DNA from: Caenimonas koreensis DSM 17982
GTDB lineage: Bacteria > Pseudomonadota > Gammaproteobacteria > Burkholderiales > Burkholderiaceae_C
Assembly: GCF_009646335.1 (NCBI RefSeq)
Contig: NZ_WJBU01000002.1
Coordinates: forward strand, 310,001-374,000
Length of the DNA stretch: 64,000 nt
Direction of reading: 5' to 3'
The notes under the pieces are model-generated. The model saw only the letters and a program-made list of their open reading frames with translations, was not told the origin of the DNA and made no database searches. Positions 53,661-63,079 of this stretch are shown here, piece by piece (positions within the stretch are counted from its first letter, which is position 1; the number at the start of each line of letters is the position of its first letter). The position numbers and the translations under genes are program-made.

Positions 53661-53732
53661 CGCGGAACCGGCTTCGCCGGGCCGCTGGTGGCGCCCCTTG
53701 AGGGGAGGCGCCGCAGGCGCTTCGGGGTGGGC
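53661..53732. repeat. REP-like triple hairpin between SBP and permease genes
   Basis: Three consecutive stems: CCGGC-TTC-GCCGG (53668-53680), CCCC-TTGA-GGGG (53694-53705) and GCGCC-GCA-GGCGC (53708-53720), ending with CTTCGGGGTGGGCC. From memory, closely similar blocks are frequent in Comamonadaceae gaps. Its place between an abundant binding protein and its permeases suits a transcript stabiliser or attenuator. Confidence 0.75.
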
Positions 53733-55334
53733 CTAGTGCTTGATGATGTACAGGTCTTTGCTGCGGAACCGATCCTGCGAATTCAGCAGCGAGTACCCGC
53801 CAATGTACGACTTCACCAGCCGGGGCAGCGAATACTGCACCAGCGGAATGTTCGGGTAGTCCTCCATGATCAGCTTCGTGGCCTGCGTGAGGAGCTGCTT
53901 GCGCTTGCCCGGGTCATCGCTCTGCTCGGCCTGGTTGATCATCTCTTCGGCTTTGCGATTGCAGTTGAAGTTGTTGTTCTGGTCCGAGTCGCAACGCACA
54001 AGCGCGAGGAAGTTGGTTGCGTCGTTGTAGTCGGCGATGAAGCCGTCGCGCGCAATCTCGAATGCGCCGTCGTGGCGCTTTTTGACCAGCACCTTGAATT
54101 CCATCGCTTCGAGTTCGATGTTGATGCCCAGCTTGGTCTTCCACTCCGACTGCGCAAAGATCGCCATCTTCTTGTGGTATTCGCTCGTGTTGTACGTGAA
54201 GGTGTACTTCGTGCCGGGCTTCACGCCCGCTTCAGCGAGCAGCTTCTTCGCTTCCTCGACCTTCTTCGCCATGGGCCACTTCGCCCAGTCGTATTCGGTC
54301 ATGTCGGCGCCTTCCATGCCCTTGACGATCAGGCCGTAGGCAGGCGTTTGTCCATCAGCCGTGATCTTGTTCGCGAGGATGTCGCGGTCGATCACCATCG
54401 ACAACGCCTTGCGAACGCGCACGTCCTTCATCGCCGGGCTCTTGGTCTGCAACGTGTAGAAGCGCAGGCCCAGCATGGGCGCGTTGCGCACATCTTTCGG
54501 GAACTGCTTTTTCGCCTGCTCGTAGGTGCCGGGCGGCAGCTGGTACACCATTTCGTTCTGGCCCGATTCGAACAGTTTCACGTCTGCGTTGCCATCTTCC
54601 ACGCCCAGATAAGTCACGCGTGTGAGTTGCACATTGGCGGCGTCCCAGTAGTGCGGATTTTTCTCGATCACGACCTTGCTGTTGACCTGCCAGTCCTTGA
54701 GCATGAACGCGCCGTTGCTCACCATGTTGCCGGGCTTGGTCCAGTCCTTGCCGCCCTTTTCAACCGACGCCTGGTGCAGCGGCCCCAGGTTGTTGTTCGA
54801 CACGAGCTGCGGCAGGAACGTCACCGGGAATGCCGTCTTGATCTCGACGGTGAACTTGTCGAGCGCCTTCACGCCCACTTCGCTGGGCGGCTTCTTGCCC
54901 ATGGCCACTTCCTTGCCGTTGAGCAGGAAAACGCCGTAGGTGGTGGCGTACTTCGACGCGGTTTTCGGGTCGAGGAAGCGGCGGATGCCATACACGCAAT
55001 CCTGTGCAGTCACAGGGTCACCATTCGACCACTTGGCGTTTTGCCGAAGTTTGAAAACCCACGTCGTCGCGTTGGTCTGCTTCCAGCTTTCGGCAACACC
55101 GGGAATGATCTTTCCGTCGCCGTCGTTGGCCGTGAGGCCTTCGAACAAATCGCGCGTGATGTTGTTCGCGCCCACGGTTTCGGCCGTGGCCGGGTCCAGT
55201 GTTTCAGGCTCGGAGCCGTTGTTGCGGATCAGCGTTTGCGTGGCATGCAATTGCACGCCAGGCGGAATGACGGCGGCGAAGGAAGTGCCCGCCATCACCA
55301 GCGCGATGGCAGCTGCAAAAAGTGTCTTGTTCAT
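53733..55334 (-). CDS. Peptide ABC transporter solute-binding protein (OppA-like)
   Basis: 533 residues from ATG 55334; an upstream ATG at 55343 would overlap the previous gene. A signal peptide (cut after SFA) without lipobox, then the SBP_bac_5 fold: EPETLDPATAETVGANNITRDLFEGL near the N-terminus, WVFKLRQNAKWSNGDPVTAQDCVY and the lobe II region. It brings oligopeptides to OppBCDF. Only 5 bp separate it from a second binding-protein gene upstream. Confidence 0.93.
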   Translation of the reverse strand: MNKTLFAAAIALVMAGTSFAAVIPPGVQLHATQTLIRNNGSEPETLDPATAETVGANNITRDLFEGLTANDGDGKIIPGVAESWKQTNATTWVFKLRQNAKWSNGDPVTAQDCVYGIRRFLDPKTASKYATTYGVFLLNGKEVAMGKKPPSEVGVKALDKFTVEIKTAFPVTFLPQLVSNNNLGPLHQASVEKGGKDWTKPGNMVSNGAFMLKDWQVNSKVVIEKNPHYWDAANVQLTRVTYLGVEDGNADVKLFESGQNEMVYQLPPGTYEQAKKQFPKDVRNAPMLGLRFYTLQTKSPAMKDVRVRKALSMVIDRDILANKITADGQTPAYGLIVKGMEGADMTEYDWAKWPMAKKVEEAKKLLAEAGVKPGTKYTFTYNTSEYHKKMAIFAQSEWKTKLGINIELEAMEFKVLVKKRHDGAFEIARDGFIADYNDATNFLALVRCDSDQNNNFNCNRKAEEMINQAEQSDDPGKRKQLLTQATKLIMEDYPNIPLVQYSLPRLVKSYIGGYSLLNSQDRFRSKDLYIIKH

Positions 55335-55339
55335 GGAAA

Positions 55340-57157
55340 TCATTTCTTGGGGAGCTTGTCGGTGTCGATATCGATGTAGCGCCAGAAGTCACGCGCGAAC
55401 GGGTGGCGCATGTAGCCCACAACCCAGGGCTGCGTGAGGTCGATGCCGATGCGGTGCGTGCGGTATTTGTAGGGCATGTACGCCACCAGGATGCGCACCA
55501 TCTCGCGCAGCATGGCGTCGCGCTCAGGCCCGTTCGGCAGCACGCTCTGCTTTTCGTAGAGCTCGTCGTACTTCGCGTTCTTGAAGTAGGCCAGGTTGTC
55601 TTCGCCCCACGACTTGCCGTAGCCATACGCGAATGAAGGGCCGCTGTCCGGCGTGCTGGCCGACAGGCCCAGCGCCCACATCTGCAGCTTGCCCGAACGC
55701 GCGTTCTTCAAATGGTCCGGCCACTTGCCGATCTTGAGCACCACCTTCACGCCGATCGCGTCCATGTTCTTCTTGAAGATCTCGTCGAGCTCGCGGTAGT
55801 CGGCCGAGCTGAGCGAGTAGTACTCGATGACGAGCGGCTCGCCATTGGGTTGCTCGCGCCAGCCGTCGCCATCACGGTCCTTGTAGCCGTACATGTCGAG
55901 CAGGGCGATGGCGCGCGCACGGTCGTACGTGCCCATTTCGCTGCGGAAGTTCGGGTCGTAGCTGCCGGTGCGCGGCATGATTGGGCCCTGCGCCACGATG
56001 GCCTGTCCGCGCCGGGGCATCTTCACTTCGGCGCTGCCTTCATAGGCAAGCGCCATCGCGCGGCGCAACGCCACCTTCTCGGGTGTGTAGCCGCCCGTGA
56101 CCTTGTGCGTCATGTTCCAGTACATGAACGTCACGTCCGACAGCGGCACACGTTCGAGCTGCATGCCGCGCTTGGCGAGCTTGGGTGCGAGCTTGTTTTG
56201 CGGCACCACTTCAGGCGCGTACGCATACGGCAGCCGTTCGACGAACTCGTGCTCGTCGTTGAGGAACGCGAGCCAGCGCGGTTGCGGCTCTTCGATGATT
56301 GACACCTCGACCTTGTCCACGAGCGGCAGGCGCTTGCCCTTGAGCCGGGCGTAAATTGCTTGCGCCTTTGCGTCGTTGGCAGGCGGATCGGCCGTGTAGT
56401 ACGTCTCGTGATAGTTGGGGTTCTTCACGAGCGTGATCTTCGAGGCGCGCCGCCACTCCGACAGCATGAAGGCGCCTGTGCCAACCGGGTGCTCCATGAT
56501 CGAGGGGCCGTACTTCTCGACCACTTCGCGCGCGACGATGCTCGTGCCGCCGGCGTCGGCCAGTGTGTAGATGAAGCGCGGCCGCGGGCGATTCAGGTTG
56601 AACTGCACCGTGTACTTGTCGAGCACCTTGATGCCTTCCACCGGCGCGTCGTAGTCGAACTTGCCTGTTTCGATGGCGCGCTTGTTTGCTTCTTCGAGCC
56701 CCGCAATGCCTTCTTCGAGCATGCTCGACAGCTGCTGGCTCTTGGTCACCGGGTCATAGAAGCGCTTGAACGAATAGACCACATCGTTGGCTGTGACTTC
56801 GCGCTTCTTGCCGCCGAAAGCGGGGTCGTCAGAGAAGTGCACGCCGCGCTTGAGCTTGATCGTGTAGGTGCGGAAGTCCGGCGATATCTCCGGCAGGCTT
56901 TCGGCAATGACGGGCACGACCTTTGCGGGGCGTGCGAGATAGTCGTAGCCGTAAAGCGCCTCGAAGATGTTCGCGGTGACAATGCGTGAATACAGATCGG
57001 ACAGCTGCGGCGGATCGAAACCCGTCTCGGCAATCGGAAATGCGTAGCGGAAGACCTTTTGGGGGCTGTTGGTCGGGCTCTGCGCGCTTGCTGGGTATGA
57101 AGCGGCGCCCAGTGCCAGGCACAGGCTGATGGCCTGGGCCCAGTTCTTGATGTTCAT
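55340..57157 (-). CDS. Family 5 solute-binding protein (YejA-like)
   Basis: 605 residues from ATG 57157, close to E. coli YejA (604). A signal peptide (to ASAQ) then SBP_bac_5 features (ETGFDPPQLSDLYSRIVTANIFEALYGYD, TIKLKRGVHFSDDPAFGGKKREVTANDVVYS). Its size matches the Yej group, and the divergent Yej-like permease genes begin 134 bp away, so it more likely serves that system than the Opp one, although it is transcribed towards opp. Confidence 0.9.
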   Translation of the reverse strand: MNIKNWAQAISLCLALGAASYPASAQSPTNSPQKVFRYAFPIAETGFDPPQLSDLYSRIVTANIFEALYGYDYLARPAKVVPVIAESLPEISPDFRTYTIKLKRGVHFSDDPAFGGKKREVTANDVVYSFKRFYDPVTKSQQLSSMLEEGIAGLEEANKRAIETGKFDYDAPVEGIKVLDKYTVQFNLNRPRPRFIYTLADAGGTSIVAREVVEKYGPSIMEHPVGTGAFMLSEWRRASKITLVKNPNYHETYYTADPPANDAKAQAIYARLKGKRLPLVDKVEVSIIEEPQPRWLAFLNDEHEFVERLPYAYAPEVVPQNKLAPKLAKRGMQLERVPLSDVTFMYWNMTHKVTGGYTPEKVALRRAMALAYEGSAEVKMPRRGQAIVAQGPIMPRTGSYDPNFRSEMGTYDRARAIALLDMYGYKDRDGDGWREQPNGEPLVIEYYSLSSADYRELDEIFKKNMDAIGVKVVLKIGKWPDHLKNARSGKLQMWALGLSASTPDSGPSFAYGYGKSWGEDNLAYFKNAKYDELYEKQSVLPNGPERDAMLREMVRILVAYMPYKYRTHRIGIDLTQPWVVGYMRHPFARDFWRYIDIDTDKLPKK

Positions 57158-57290
57158 GCTTGGAAACACCTATTCGGGAGAAACGAGACGGCAAGCATAA
57201 TGCCCGCGCAGTTGGCCGCCACGAGCGGTTTCCCTAAAGTTACAGCGTTCCCATCCTCAGGCGCTGTTTTTCCCGAGTCATTCCCCCGAT

Positions 57291-58229
57291 ATGGCCTCAT
57301 ACCTCATCCGACGGATCTGGCAGATGATCCCTACCCTTGCCGGGGTCATTCTGCTGGTGTTCTTCCTCTTCAAATACTTCGGCGGCGATCCCGCTGAAAT
57401 TCTTGCGGGACTGAAGGCCTCGCCCCAGCAGATTGCATCGCTGCGCCAGCAGCTGGGCCTGGACAAATCCGTGACTGAGCAGTTGTGGATTTTTGTGCGC
57501 AAGGTACTCGTCTTCGACTGGGGCCGCAGCTGGACCACCAACGAAGAAATATCGAACATCTTCGCCACGCGCCTGCCGGCCACGCTCACGATCATGGTGC
57601 CCATCCTGATCCTCGATGTGGTGCTTGGCACCATTTGCGGGATGGCCGTGGCCTATGTGCGCGGCAGCCTGACCGACCGCGCGGTGATGGTGATCACCAC
57701 GCTGGCGCTGTCCATCAGCTTTCTGGTTTACGTGATCGTTGCGCAATACGTGTTCGCGTTCCGCCTGGGCTGGTTCCCGGTGCAGGGCTGGAGCAACAGC
57801 CTGTGGACGAACCTTTCGGTGTACACGCCGCTGCCCGTGCTGCTCGCGGTGCTGGTCGGCCTGGCGCCCGCCACGCGGCTTTACCGCACGTTCTTCCTCG
57901 ATGAAATGGGCAACGAATACGTGCGCACGGCGCGCGCGAAGGGCGTGGGCGAAAACACCATCCTCTTCAAGCACGTGCTGCGCAACGCGATGATCCCCAT
58001 CCTCACGAACGTGGCCACGCAGCTGCCCGGCATCTTCATCGGCTCGTTCCTGCTCGAAATCTTCTTCTCGGTGCCAGGCCTTGGGCGCGAGGTGTACAAC
58101 GCCGTGAACCGCAGCGACTACCCGGTGATCCAGGCGGTCACGATCTACCTCGCGGTGATCACGATGGTGATCAACCTGCTGACGGATGTTCTCTACAAAG
58201 TGGTCGATCCACGGGTGGTATTCAAATGA
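57291..58229 (+). CDS. Peptide ABC transporter permease (YejB/DppB-like)
   Basis: 312 residues. TM1 at about 9-28, periplasmic part LGLDKSVTEQLWIFVRKVL, BPD_transp_1 core with EAA loop YVRTARAKGVGENTILFKHVLRNA, ending DVLYKVVDPRVVFK. Its stop overlaps the next gene's start by 4 bp (ATGA). First gene of a three-gene ABC operon divergent from the YejA-like gene. Confidence 0.93.
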   Translation: MASYLIRRIWQMIPTLAGVILLVFFLFKYFGGDPAEILAGLKASPQQIASLRQQLGLDKSVTEQLWIFVRKVLVFDWGRSWTTNEEISNIFATRLPATLTIMVPILILDVVLGTICGMAVAYVRGSLTDRAVMVITTLALSISFLVYVIVAQYVFAFRLGWFPVQGWSNSLWTNLSVYTPLPVLLAVLVGLAPATRLYRTFFLDEMGNEYVRTARAKGVGENTILFKHVLRNAMIPILTNVATQLPGIFIGSFLLEIFFSVPGLGREVYNAVNRSDYPVIQAVTIYLAVITMVINLLTDVLYKVVDPRVVFK

Positions 58230-59398
58230 GCGCCGTGCCTGAACAACTCGGTGCTGCATCGCAGGTGCATCCGGTCCAGCAGGTGCATCCGGTCCAGCAG
58301 GTGCATCCGGTCCAGCAGGTGCATCCGGTCCAGCCCGCGCTGCCCGCAGAGGCTCCCGTGCTGGCGGCATTGCCCCAGTCCCCCGGCGTGTGGGCGCAAG
58401 CCTGGAAGCGCCTGCGGCAAGACAAGGTGGGCCTCATCTCGCTGTGGATCGTCTCCGTGTTCCTCATCCTCGTTTTGCTGGCGCAGGCAGGCTTTGTGGC
58501 CGCCGACTGGCAGCGCGAAGTGGCCGAGCCTTTCGCGCCGCCCACCGTTCTGGGCCCGGCGGAGAAGCAGGCCGCCGATGAAGTCGCTGCAAAGCTGCCC
58601 AATGTGGACCTGAGCGACATCGACCCGCTCGCGCCGCGCTACCAGGAATGGGCTGACCGCGCCGCACAAGTCAAGAACGTGATCGTCGAGAAATCCGAAA
58701 CGCGTGCCTTCGGCGCGGACCGGCTCGGCCGCGACGTGCTCGCCAAGGCGATCAAGGGCGCGCAGATATCGATTCTTGTCGGTATCGCTGCAGCCTTCAT
58801 GGCAACACTCCTGGGCACTTTCCTCGGTGCGCTTGCCGGCTACTTCGGCGGCTGGGTCGATGACGTGCTCGAGTGGGTTTACAACGTGTTCACGGCCATG
58901 CCGTACATCCTGCTCATCTTTGCGCTGGCGGCGGTGTTCAAGTCGGGGCCGCTGGCCAAGACCTTTACCAACGGAATAGCGGCGGTGGTTATCATCCTTG
59001 CCGCCGTGGGCTGGACGAGCATCTACCGGCTCGTGCGTGCCGAATACATCAAGCACCGCGGCCGCGAATATGTGCGCGCCGCCGAAGCGATTGGTGCGGG
59101 CCACGGCCTGCGCATGTTCGGCCACATCCTGCCGAACATCTCGCACGTGGTGCTGGTGCAGCTGAGCCTGCACGTGGTGAGCTTCATCAAGGCGGAAGTC
59201 ATCCTGTCGTTCCTCGGGCTGGGCGTGCCGATCGACATGGTGAGCTGGGGCACGATGCTGTCCGACGCACAAACCGAACTCGTGCTGGGTTACTGGTGGC
59301 AGCTTGCAGCCGCCACGCTGTTCATGGCGGTGTTTGTCACAGCGTTCGCGCTGCTGACCGACGCGTTGCGTGACGCGCTCGACCCCAAACTTCGCTGA
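58226..59398 (+). CDS. Peptide ABC transporter permease (YejE/DppC-like) with N-terminal repeats
   Basis: 390 residues, longer than YejE (341). The cytosolic N-tail carries four exact QVHPVQ repeats (13-36), then TM1 (about 72-95), a periplasmic loop, and the permease core with EAA loop YVRAAEAIGAGHGLRMFGHILPN. Ends LTDALRDALDPKLR. The extra N-terminal residues with repeats account for most of the added length. Confidence 0.93.
   Translation: MSAVPEQLGAASQVHPVQQVHPVQQVHPVQQVHPVQPALPAEAPVLAALPQSPGVWAQAWKRLRQDKVGLISLWIVSVFLILVLLAQAGFVAADWQREVAEPFAPPTVLGPAEKQAADEVAAKLPNVDLSDIDPLAPRYQEWADRAAQVKNVIVEKSETRAFGADRLGRDVLAKAIKGAQISILVGIAAAFMATLLGTFLGALAGYFGGWVDDVLEWVYNVFTAMPYILLIFALAAVFKSGPLAKTFTNGIAAVVIILAAVGWTSIYRLVRAEYIKHRGREYVRAAEAIGAGHGLRMFGHILPNISHVVLVQLSLHVVSFIKAEVILSFLGLGVPIDMVSWGTMLSDAQTELVLGYWWQLAAATLFMAVFVTAFALLTDALRDALDPKLR
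58262..58333 (+). repeat. Four perfect 18-bp tandem repeats inside the permease gene
   Basis: The unit CAGGTGCATCCGGTCCAG occurs four times without change, coding QVHPVQ each time. Exact identity at the DNA level suggests recent expansion by slippage or unequal crossover. Copy changes keep the frame. Confidence 0.9.
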
Positions 59399-59416
59399 CC
59401 CGGCGCTGAGGCACAC

Positions 59417-61114
59417 ATGAACAATCTGATCGAAGTGCGCGACCTGCGCGTGTCGTTCCGTATCGGCAAGAACGACATTTTCGATGCCGTGCGCGGCATC
59501 AGTTTCAACATCCCCGAGAACACCACGGTGGCCCTCGTCGGCGAATCCGGCAGCGGCAAGAGCGTGAGCGCGATGAGCATCGTGCGCCTGCTGCCCGAGA
59601 ACGCGATTCTGGGCGCGGACAGCCGCATCCTCTACAACGGCCGTGACCTGCTCAAGCTGCCGCAAGACGACATGCGCACGCTGCGCGGCAAGGAAATCTC
59701 TGTCGTGTTCCAGGAGCCGATGAGCTCGCTCAACCCGGTTTTCACCGTCGGCGAGCAGATCGCTGAAGTGCTGCGCATCCACATGAACATGTCGCCGCGG
59801 CAGGCGCGTGACCGCGCGTTGGCGCTGCTCGATGAAGTGGGCATTCCGGAAGCGAAGTCGCGCCTGAACGCGTATCCGCATGAGCTTTCGGGCGGCCAGC
59901 AGCAGCGCGTGATGATCGCGATTGCGATTGCCTGCGAACCCAAGCTGCTGATCGCCGACGAGCCGACGACGGCACTCGACGTGACGGTGCAGCGGCAAGT
60001 GGTGGACCTGCTCGCCAAGCTGCAGGAAAAGCACCGCATGAGCGTGCTGTTCATCAGCCACGACCTCGGCCTGGTGGGTGAGATCGCGAAGGAAGTCGTC
60101 GTGATGCGTCACGGCGAAGTGCGTGAAGCAGGCCCCGTGGGCCAGATCTTCGCGGCGCCGAAAGACTCGTACACACGCGCGCTGCTGGCATGCCGCCCGC
60201 GCCTCGACTCGCGCCCGCGCCGCCTGCCGGTGATCGACGACATCGTGAACAACCGGCCCATCGTCACCGAGCAGCGCAAGGCTGTCGCGGTCGAAGGCCC
60301 GGCGCTGATTGAAGTGACGGGGCTGCGCAAGGAATACCGGCTGAAGTCGGGCCTGTTCAGCCACAAGGTGATCAACGCGGTGAAGACATCCGACTTCGTG
60401 CTGCACAAGGGCCGCACGCTGGGTGTGGTGGGCGAATCCGGCTCGGGCAAGACGACGATCGGCATGATGCTCACGCGCCTGACCGATGCCACGGGCGGGC
60501 GCATCATGTTCGAGGGCGAAGACCTCGCGGCGCTCACGGCGGCTTCGATGCGGCCGTATCGCCGGCGCATCCAGATCATTTTCCAGAACCCGTACGCGAG
60601 CCTGAACCCACGCTTTACCGTCGGCCAGATCCTGATGGAGCCGATGCGTATCCACAGCATCGGCGAGAACGATGACGCACGTGCACGCCTGGCACTCGGC
60701 TGGCTCGAAAAAGTCGGCCTGCCCGCTGCTGCGTTCGGCAAGTATCCGCATGAATTTTCGGGCGGCCAGCGCCAGCGCATCGCCATCGCGCGCTGCCTGA
60801 CGATGCAGCCGGAAATCATCATCTGCGACGAGAGCGTCAGCGCGCTCGACGTAAGCGTGCAGGCCACGGTGCTGAACCTGCTGCTCGACCTGCAGGAAGA
60901 GTTCGGCCTGACGTATGTGTTCATCAGCCACGACCTGGCAGTGGTGAAGTACATGGCTGACGACATCCTGGTGATGAACAAGGGCGAGATCGTCGAGCGC
61001 GGCACGTCGGAAGAGATCTACTCGAACCCGCGCCATCCGTACACGCAGCAGTTGCTCGCGGCGATACCGCGTGGCTACGATGGCGCTGCTGCGCCGCAGT
61101 CGCAACCCGCCTGA
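59417..61114 (+). CDS. Dual ATPase-domain peptide ABC protein (YejF-like)
   Basis: 565 residues with two full ATPase domains. Domain 1 (about 5-265): GESGSGKSVS, LSGGQQQRVMIAIA, LLIADEPTTALD. Domain 2 (about 295-545): GESGSGKTTIG, FSGGQRQRIAIARCL, IIICDESVSALD. This OppD-OppF fusion is typical of YejF. It powers the two permeases upstream; in E. coli YejABEF takes in oligopeptides and microcin C. A DUF885 peptidase follows 12 bp later. Confidence 0.95.
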   Translation: MNNLIEVRDLRVSFRIGKNDIFDAVRGISFNIPENTTVALVGESGSGKSVSAMSIVRLLPENAILGADSRILYNGRDLLKLPQDDMRTLRGKEISVVFQEPMSSLNPVFTVGEQIAEVLRIHMNMSPRQARDRALALLDEVGIPEAKSRLNAYPHELSGGQQQRVMIAIAIACEPKLLIADEPTTALDVTVQRQVVDLLAKLQEKHRMSVLFISHDLGLVGEIAKEVVVMRHGEVREAGPVGQIFAAPKDSYTRALLACRPRLDSRPRRLPVIDDIVNNRPIVTEQRKAVAVEGPALIEVTGLRKEYRLKSGLFSHKVINAVKTSDFVLHKGRTLGVVGESGSGKTTIGMMLTRLTDATGGRIMFEGEDLAALTAASMRPYRRRIQIIFQNPYASLNPRFTVGQILMEPMRIHSIGENDDARARLALGWLEKVGLPAAAFGKYPHEFSGGQRQRIAIARCLTMQPEIIICDESVSALDVSVQATVLNLLLDLQEEFGLTYVFISHDLAVVKYMADDILVMNKGEIVERGTSEEIYSNPRHPYTQQLLAAIPRGYDGAAAPQSQPA

Positions 61115-61126
61115 AGGAAACGCATC

Positions 61127-63043
61127 ATGAGGTTTGACTGGATTGCCGCGGCCGTGATGGTCGCGGCTGCAGGCGCTGGTTTTGCGCAAACGCAAACGCA
61201 AACGCAAACGCAAACGCAAACGCAAACGCAAACGCAAACGCAAACGCAAACGCCGGCGAAGGTGTCACAACGCGTCGAACGCGCGGCGAACTTGCCGCGC
61301 GCTACCCATCCCGTTTCAGGCGAGCTGAACGCCATTGCAGCAACCGACCCGCAGGAAACCGCAGCGTTGCACGCGCTGTTCGACCGCCACTGGGAAGCGA
61401 TCGCCAAGCGTTACCCCGAGTGGGCATCGGCGCGCGGTGACCTGCGCTACAACGACCAGCTCACCGATGCGTCTATCGAAGCGATGGACGCGCAAGACAG
61501 GCAGACCGCCGCATGGCTCGCCGAGGCCAAAGCCATCCGCGCTGACAGGCTCAGCGAGCAAGACCGCGTGTCGCTGCGCATGTTCATCAGCGAGCAGCAG
61601 CGCTACCTTGAAGGCAAGGCATTTCCCGGCTATCGCTGCATGACGATTGGCGCACTCGGCGGCACGCAGACCGAGCTGGCTGACCTGGCAACGAACGCGC
61701 CGTTTTCGACGAGGTTGCAGGGCGAGCAGCTCATCGCGCGGATGCGCGCCTCGCCGAAGTGGATGGACCAGTCGATCGCGTGCCTGCGCCGCAGCATGTC
61801 GCTGGGCTGGGTCGCATCGAAGGACATCGTGGCGCGCGCCGTCGCGCAGATCGACACGCAGATCAATGGTGACGTGGAAGCGGGCCCGTATTTCGCGCCG
61901 TTCAAGCGAACCCACAGCGGCATCGCAGCTGCGGACCAGGCTGCTTTGCGCACGCTGGCCCGCACCGTCATCGAGAGCGATGTGCTGCCTGCCATGCGCA
62001 AGCTGCGCGCTTTCATCGTTGATGAATATGGCCCGCGCGCACCTGCCAGCGGCGCCATGCTCAATTACCCCGATGGCGTGAAGGTGTACGAGATGCAGGT
62101 GCGCAGCAGCACCACCACGCGCCTGAGCGCCGCGCAGATCCACGCCATTGGCCTGCGCGAGATGGCGGCTATCCGCGCCGAGATGGCGGGCGTCATGCGG
62201 CAGGTGAAGTTCGAAGGCAGCTTCGAGCAGTTCATCACCTACCTGAACACCGACCCGAAGTTCTTCCACAAGAGGCCCGAGGCACTGCTCGATGGCTATC
62301 GCGCGCTGGCCAAGCGCATCGAGCCCGAGCTGCCGCGCCTGTTCGCCGAGCTGCCGCGCGCGCCGTACGGTGTGCGAGCCATGCCGGACCATCAGGGCCC
62401 CGACGCCGCCGAGTACTACGACGGCCCGGCACTCGACGGCACCAAGCCCGGCTGGTTCAACGCCAACACGCTGGGCTGGCGCACACGCCCGACATGGCGT
62501 ATGGCCACGCTCACCGCACATGAGGCCGTGCCGGGGCATCACCTGCAGATCGCGCGCGCCGTGGAATTGAAGGCGCTGCCGGCGTTCCGCCGCTCGTCGG
62601 GCTATGTGGCGTTCCAGGAAGGGTGGGGCGTGTATGCGGAGACGCTGGGGCGCGGCATCGGCCTTTATGACGACCCCTATGACCTGTTCGGCCACCTGCA
62701 GTGGCGCGCGCTGCGTGCCGCCCGCCTCGTGGTGGACACGGGCATGCACAGCATGGGCTGGTCGCGCCAGCAGGCCATCGACTACATGGTCACGCAGACG
62801 GGCATGGACAAGGGCTTTCTCACCTCGGAAGTCGATCGCTATGTGTCGTGGCCGGGCCAGGCGCTCGGTTACATGATCGGCGCGCTGAAAATCGAGGAAC
62901 TGCGCGACAAGGCAAAGCTCCAACTGGGCACGAAGTTCGACCTGCGCCGGTTCCACAACGCGGTGATCGACCAGGGCGCGCTGCCGCTCGACGTGCTCGA
63001 AGACGTGATCGGCGAGTGGGTGGAAGCAGAACGCGTTCGATAA
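61127..63043 (+). CDS. Exported DUF885-family metallopeptidase
   Basis: 638 residues. A signal peptide (1-20, GAGFA) is followed at once by eleven Gln-Thr pairs (about 21-42), then the DUF885 domain to the end. The metal site is HEAVPGHH (about 466-473), with a further acidic ligand in SGYVAFQEGWGVYAE. DUF885 proteins act as peptidases on short peptides. Being right behind the YejF-like gene fits peptide use in the periplasm. Confidence 0.9.
   Translation: MRFDWIAAAVMVAAAGAGFAQTQTQTQTQTQTQTQTQTQTQTPAKVSQRVERAANLPRATHPVSGELNAIAATDPQETAALHALFDRHWEAIAKRYPEWASARGDLRYNDQLTDASIEAMDAQDRQTAAWLAEAKAIRADRLSEQDRVSLRMFISEQQRYLEGKAFPGYRCMTIGALGGTQTELADLATNAPFSTRLQGEQLIARMRASPKWMDQSIACLRRSMSLGWVASKDIVARAVAQIDTQINGDVEAGPYFAPFKRTHSGIAAADQAALRTLARTVIESDVLPAMRKLRAFIVDEYGPRAPASGAMLNYPDGVKVYEMQVRSSTTTRLSAAQIHAIGLREMAAIRAEMAGVMRQVKFEGSFEQFITYLNTDPKFFHKRPEALLDGYRALAKRIEPELPRLFAELPRAPYGVRAMPDHQGPDAAEYYDGPALDGTKPGWFNANTLGWRTRPTWRMATLTAHEAVPGHHLQIARAVELKALPAFRRSSGYVAFQEGWGVYAETLGRGIGLYDDPYDLFGHLQWRALRAARLVVDTGMHSMGWSRQQAIDYMVTQTGMDKGFLTSEVDRYVSWPGQALGYMIGALKIEELRDKAKLQLGTKFDLRRFHNAVIDQGALPLDVLEDVIGEWVEAERVR
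61187..61252 (+). repeat. Hexanucleotide tandem repeat CAAACG, 11 copies
   Basis: Eleven exact CAAACG units, coding Gln-Thr each, directly after the signal peptide of the DUF885 peptidase. It is a microsatellite; copy changes keep frame and only alter the length of a polar linker. Confidence 0.95.
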
Positions 63044-63079
63044 CAGCAAGCCGATAGAGGCAAGAGGAGTGACAGAGCA

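Noticed and set aside
58193..61249. 1018-codon open frame antisense to the YejE/YejF-like genes
   Set aside because: Its product is His/Arg-rich low complexity and starts with an Arg-Leu repeat from the CAAACG microsatellite; the sense strand encodes complete ABC proteins.
61187..61252. CRISPR-like repeat
   Set aside because: The units are contiguous six-base repeats without spacers inside a coding region; no cas genes are present.
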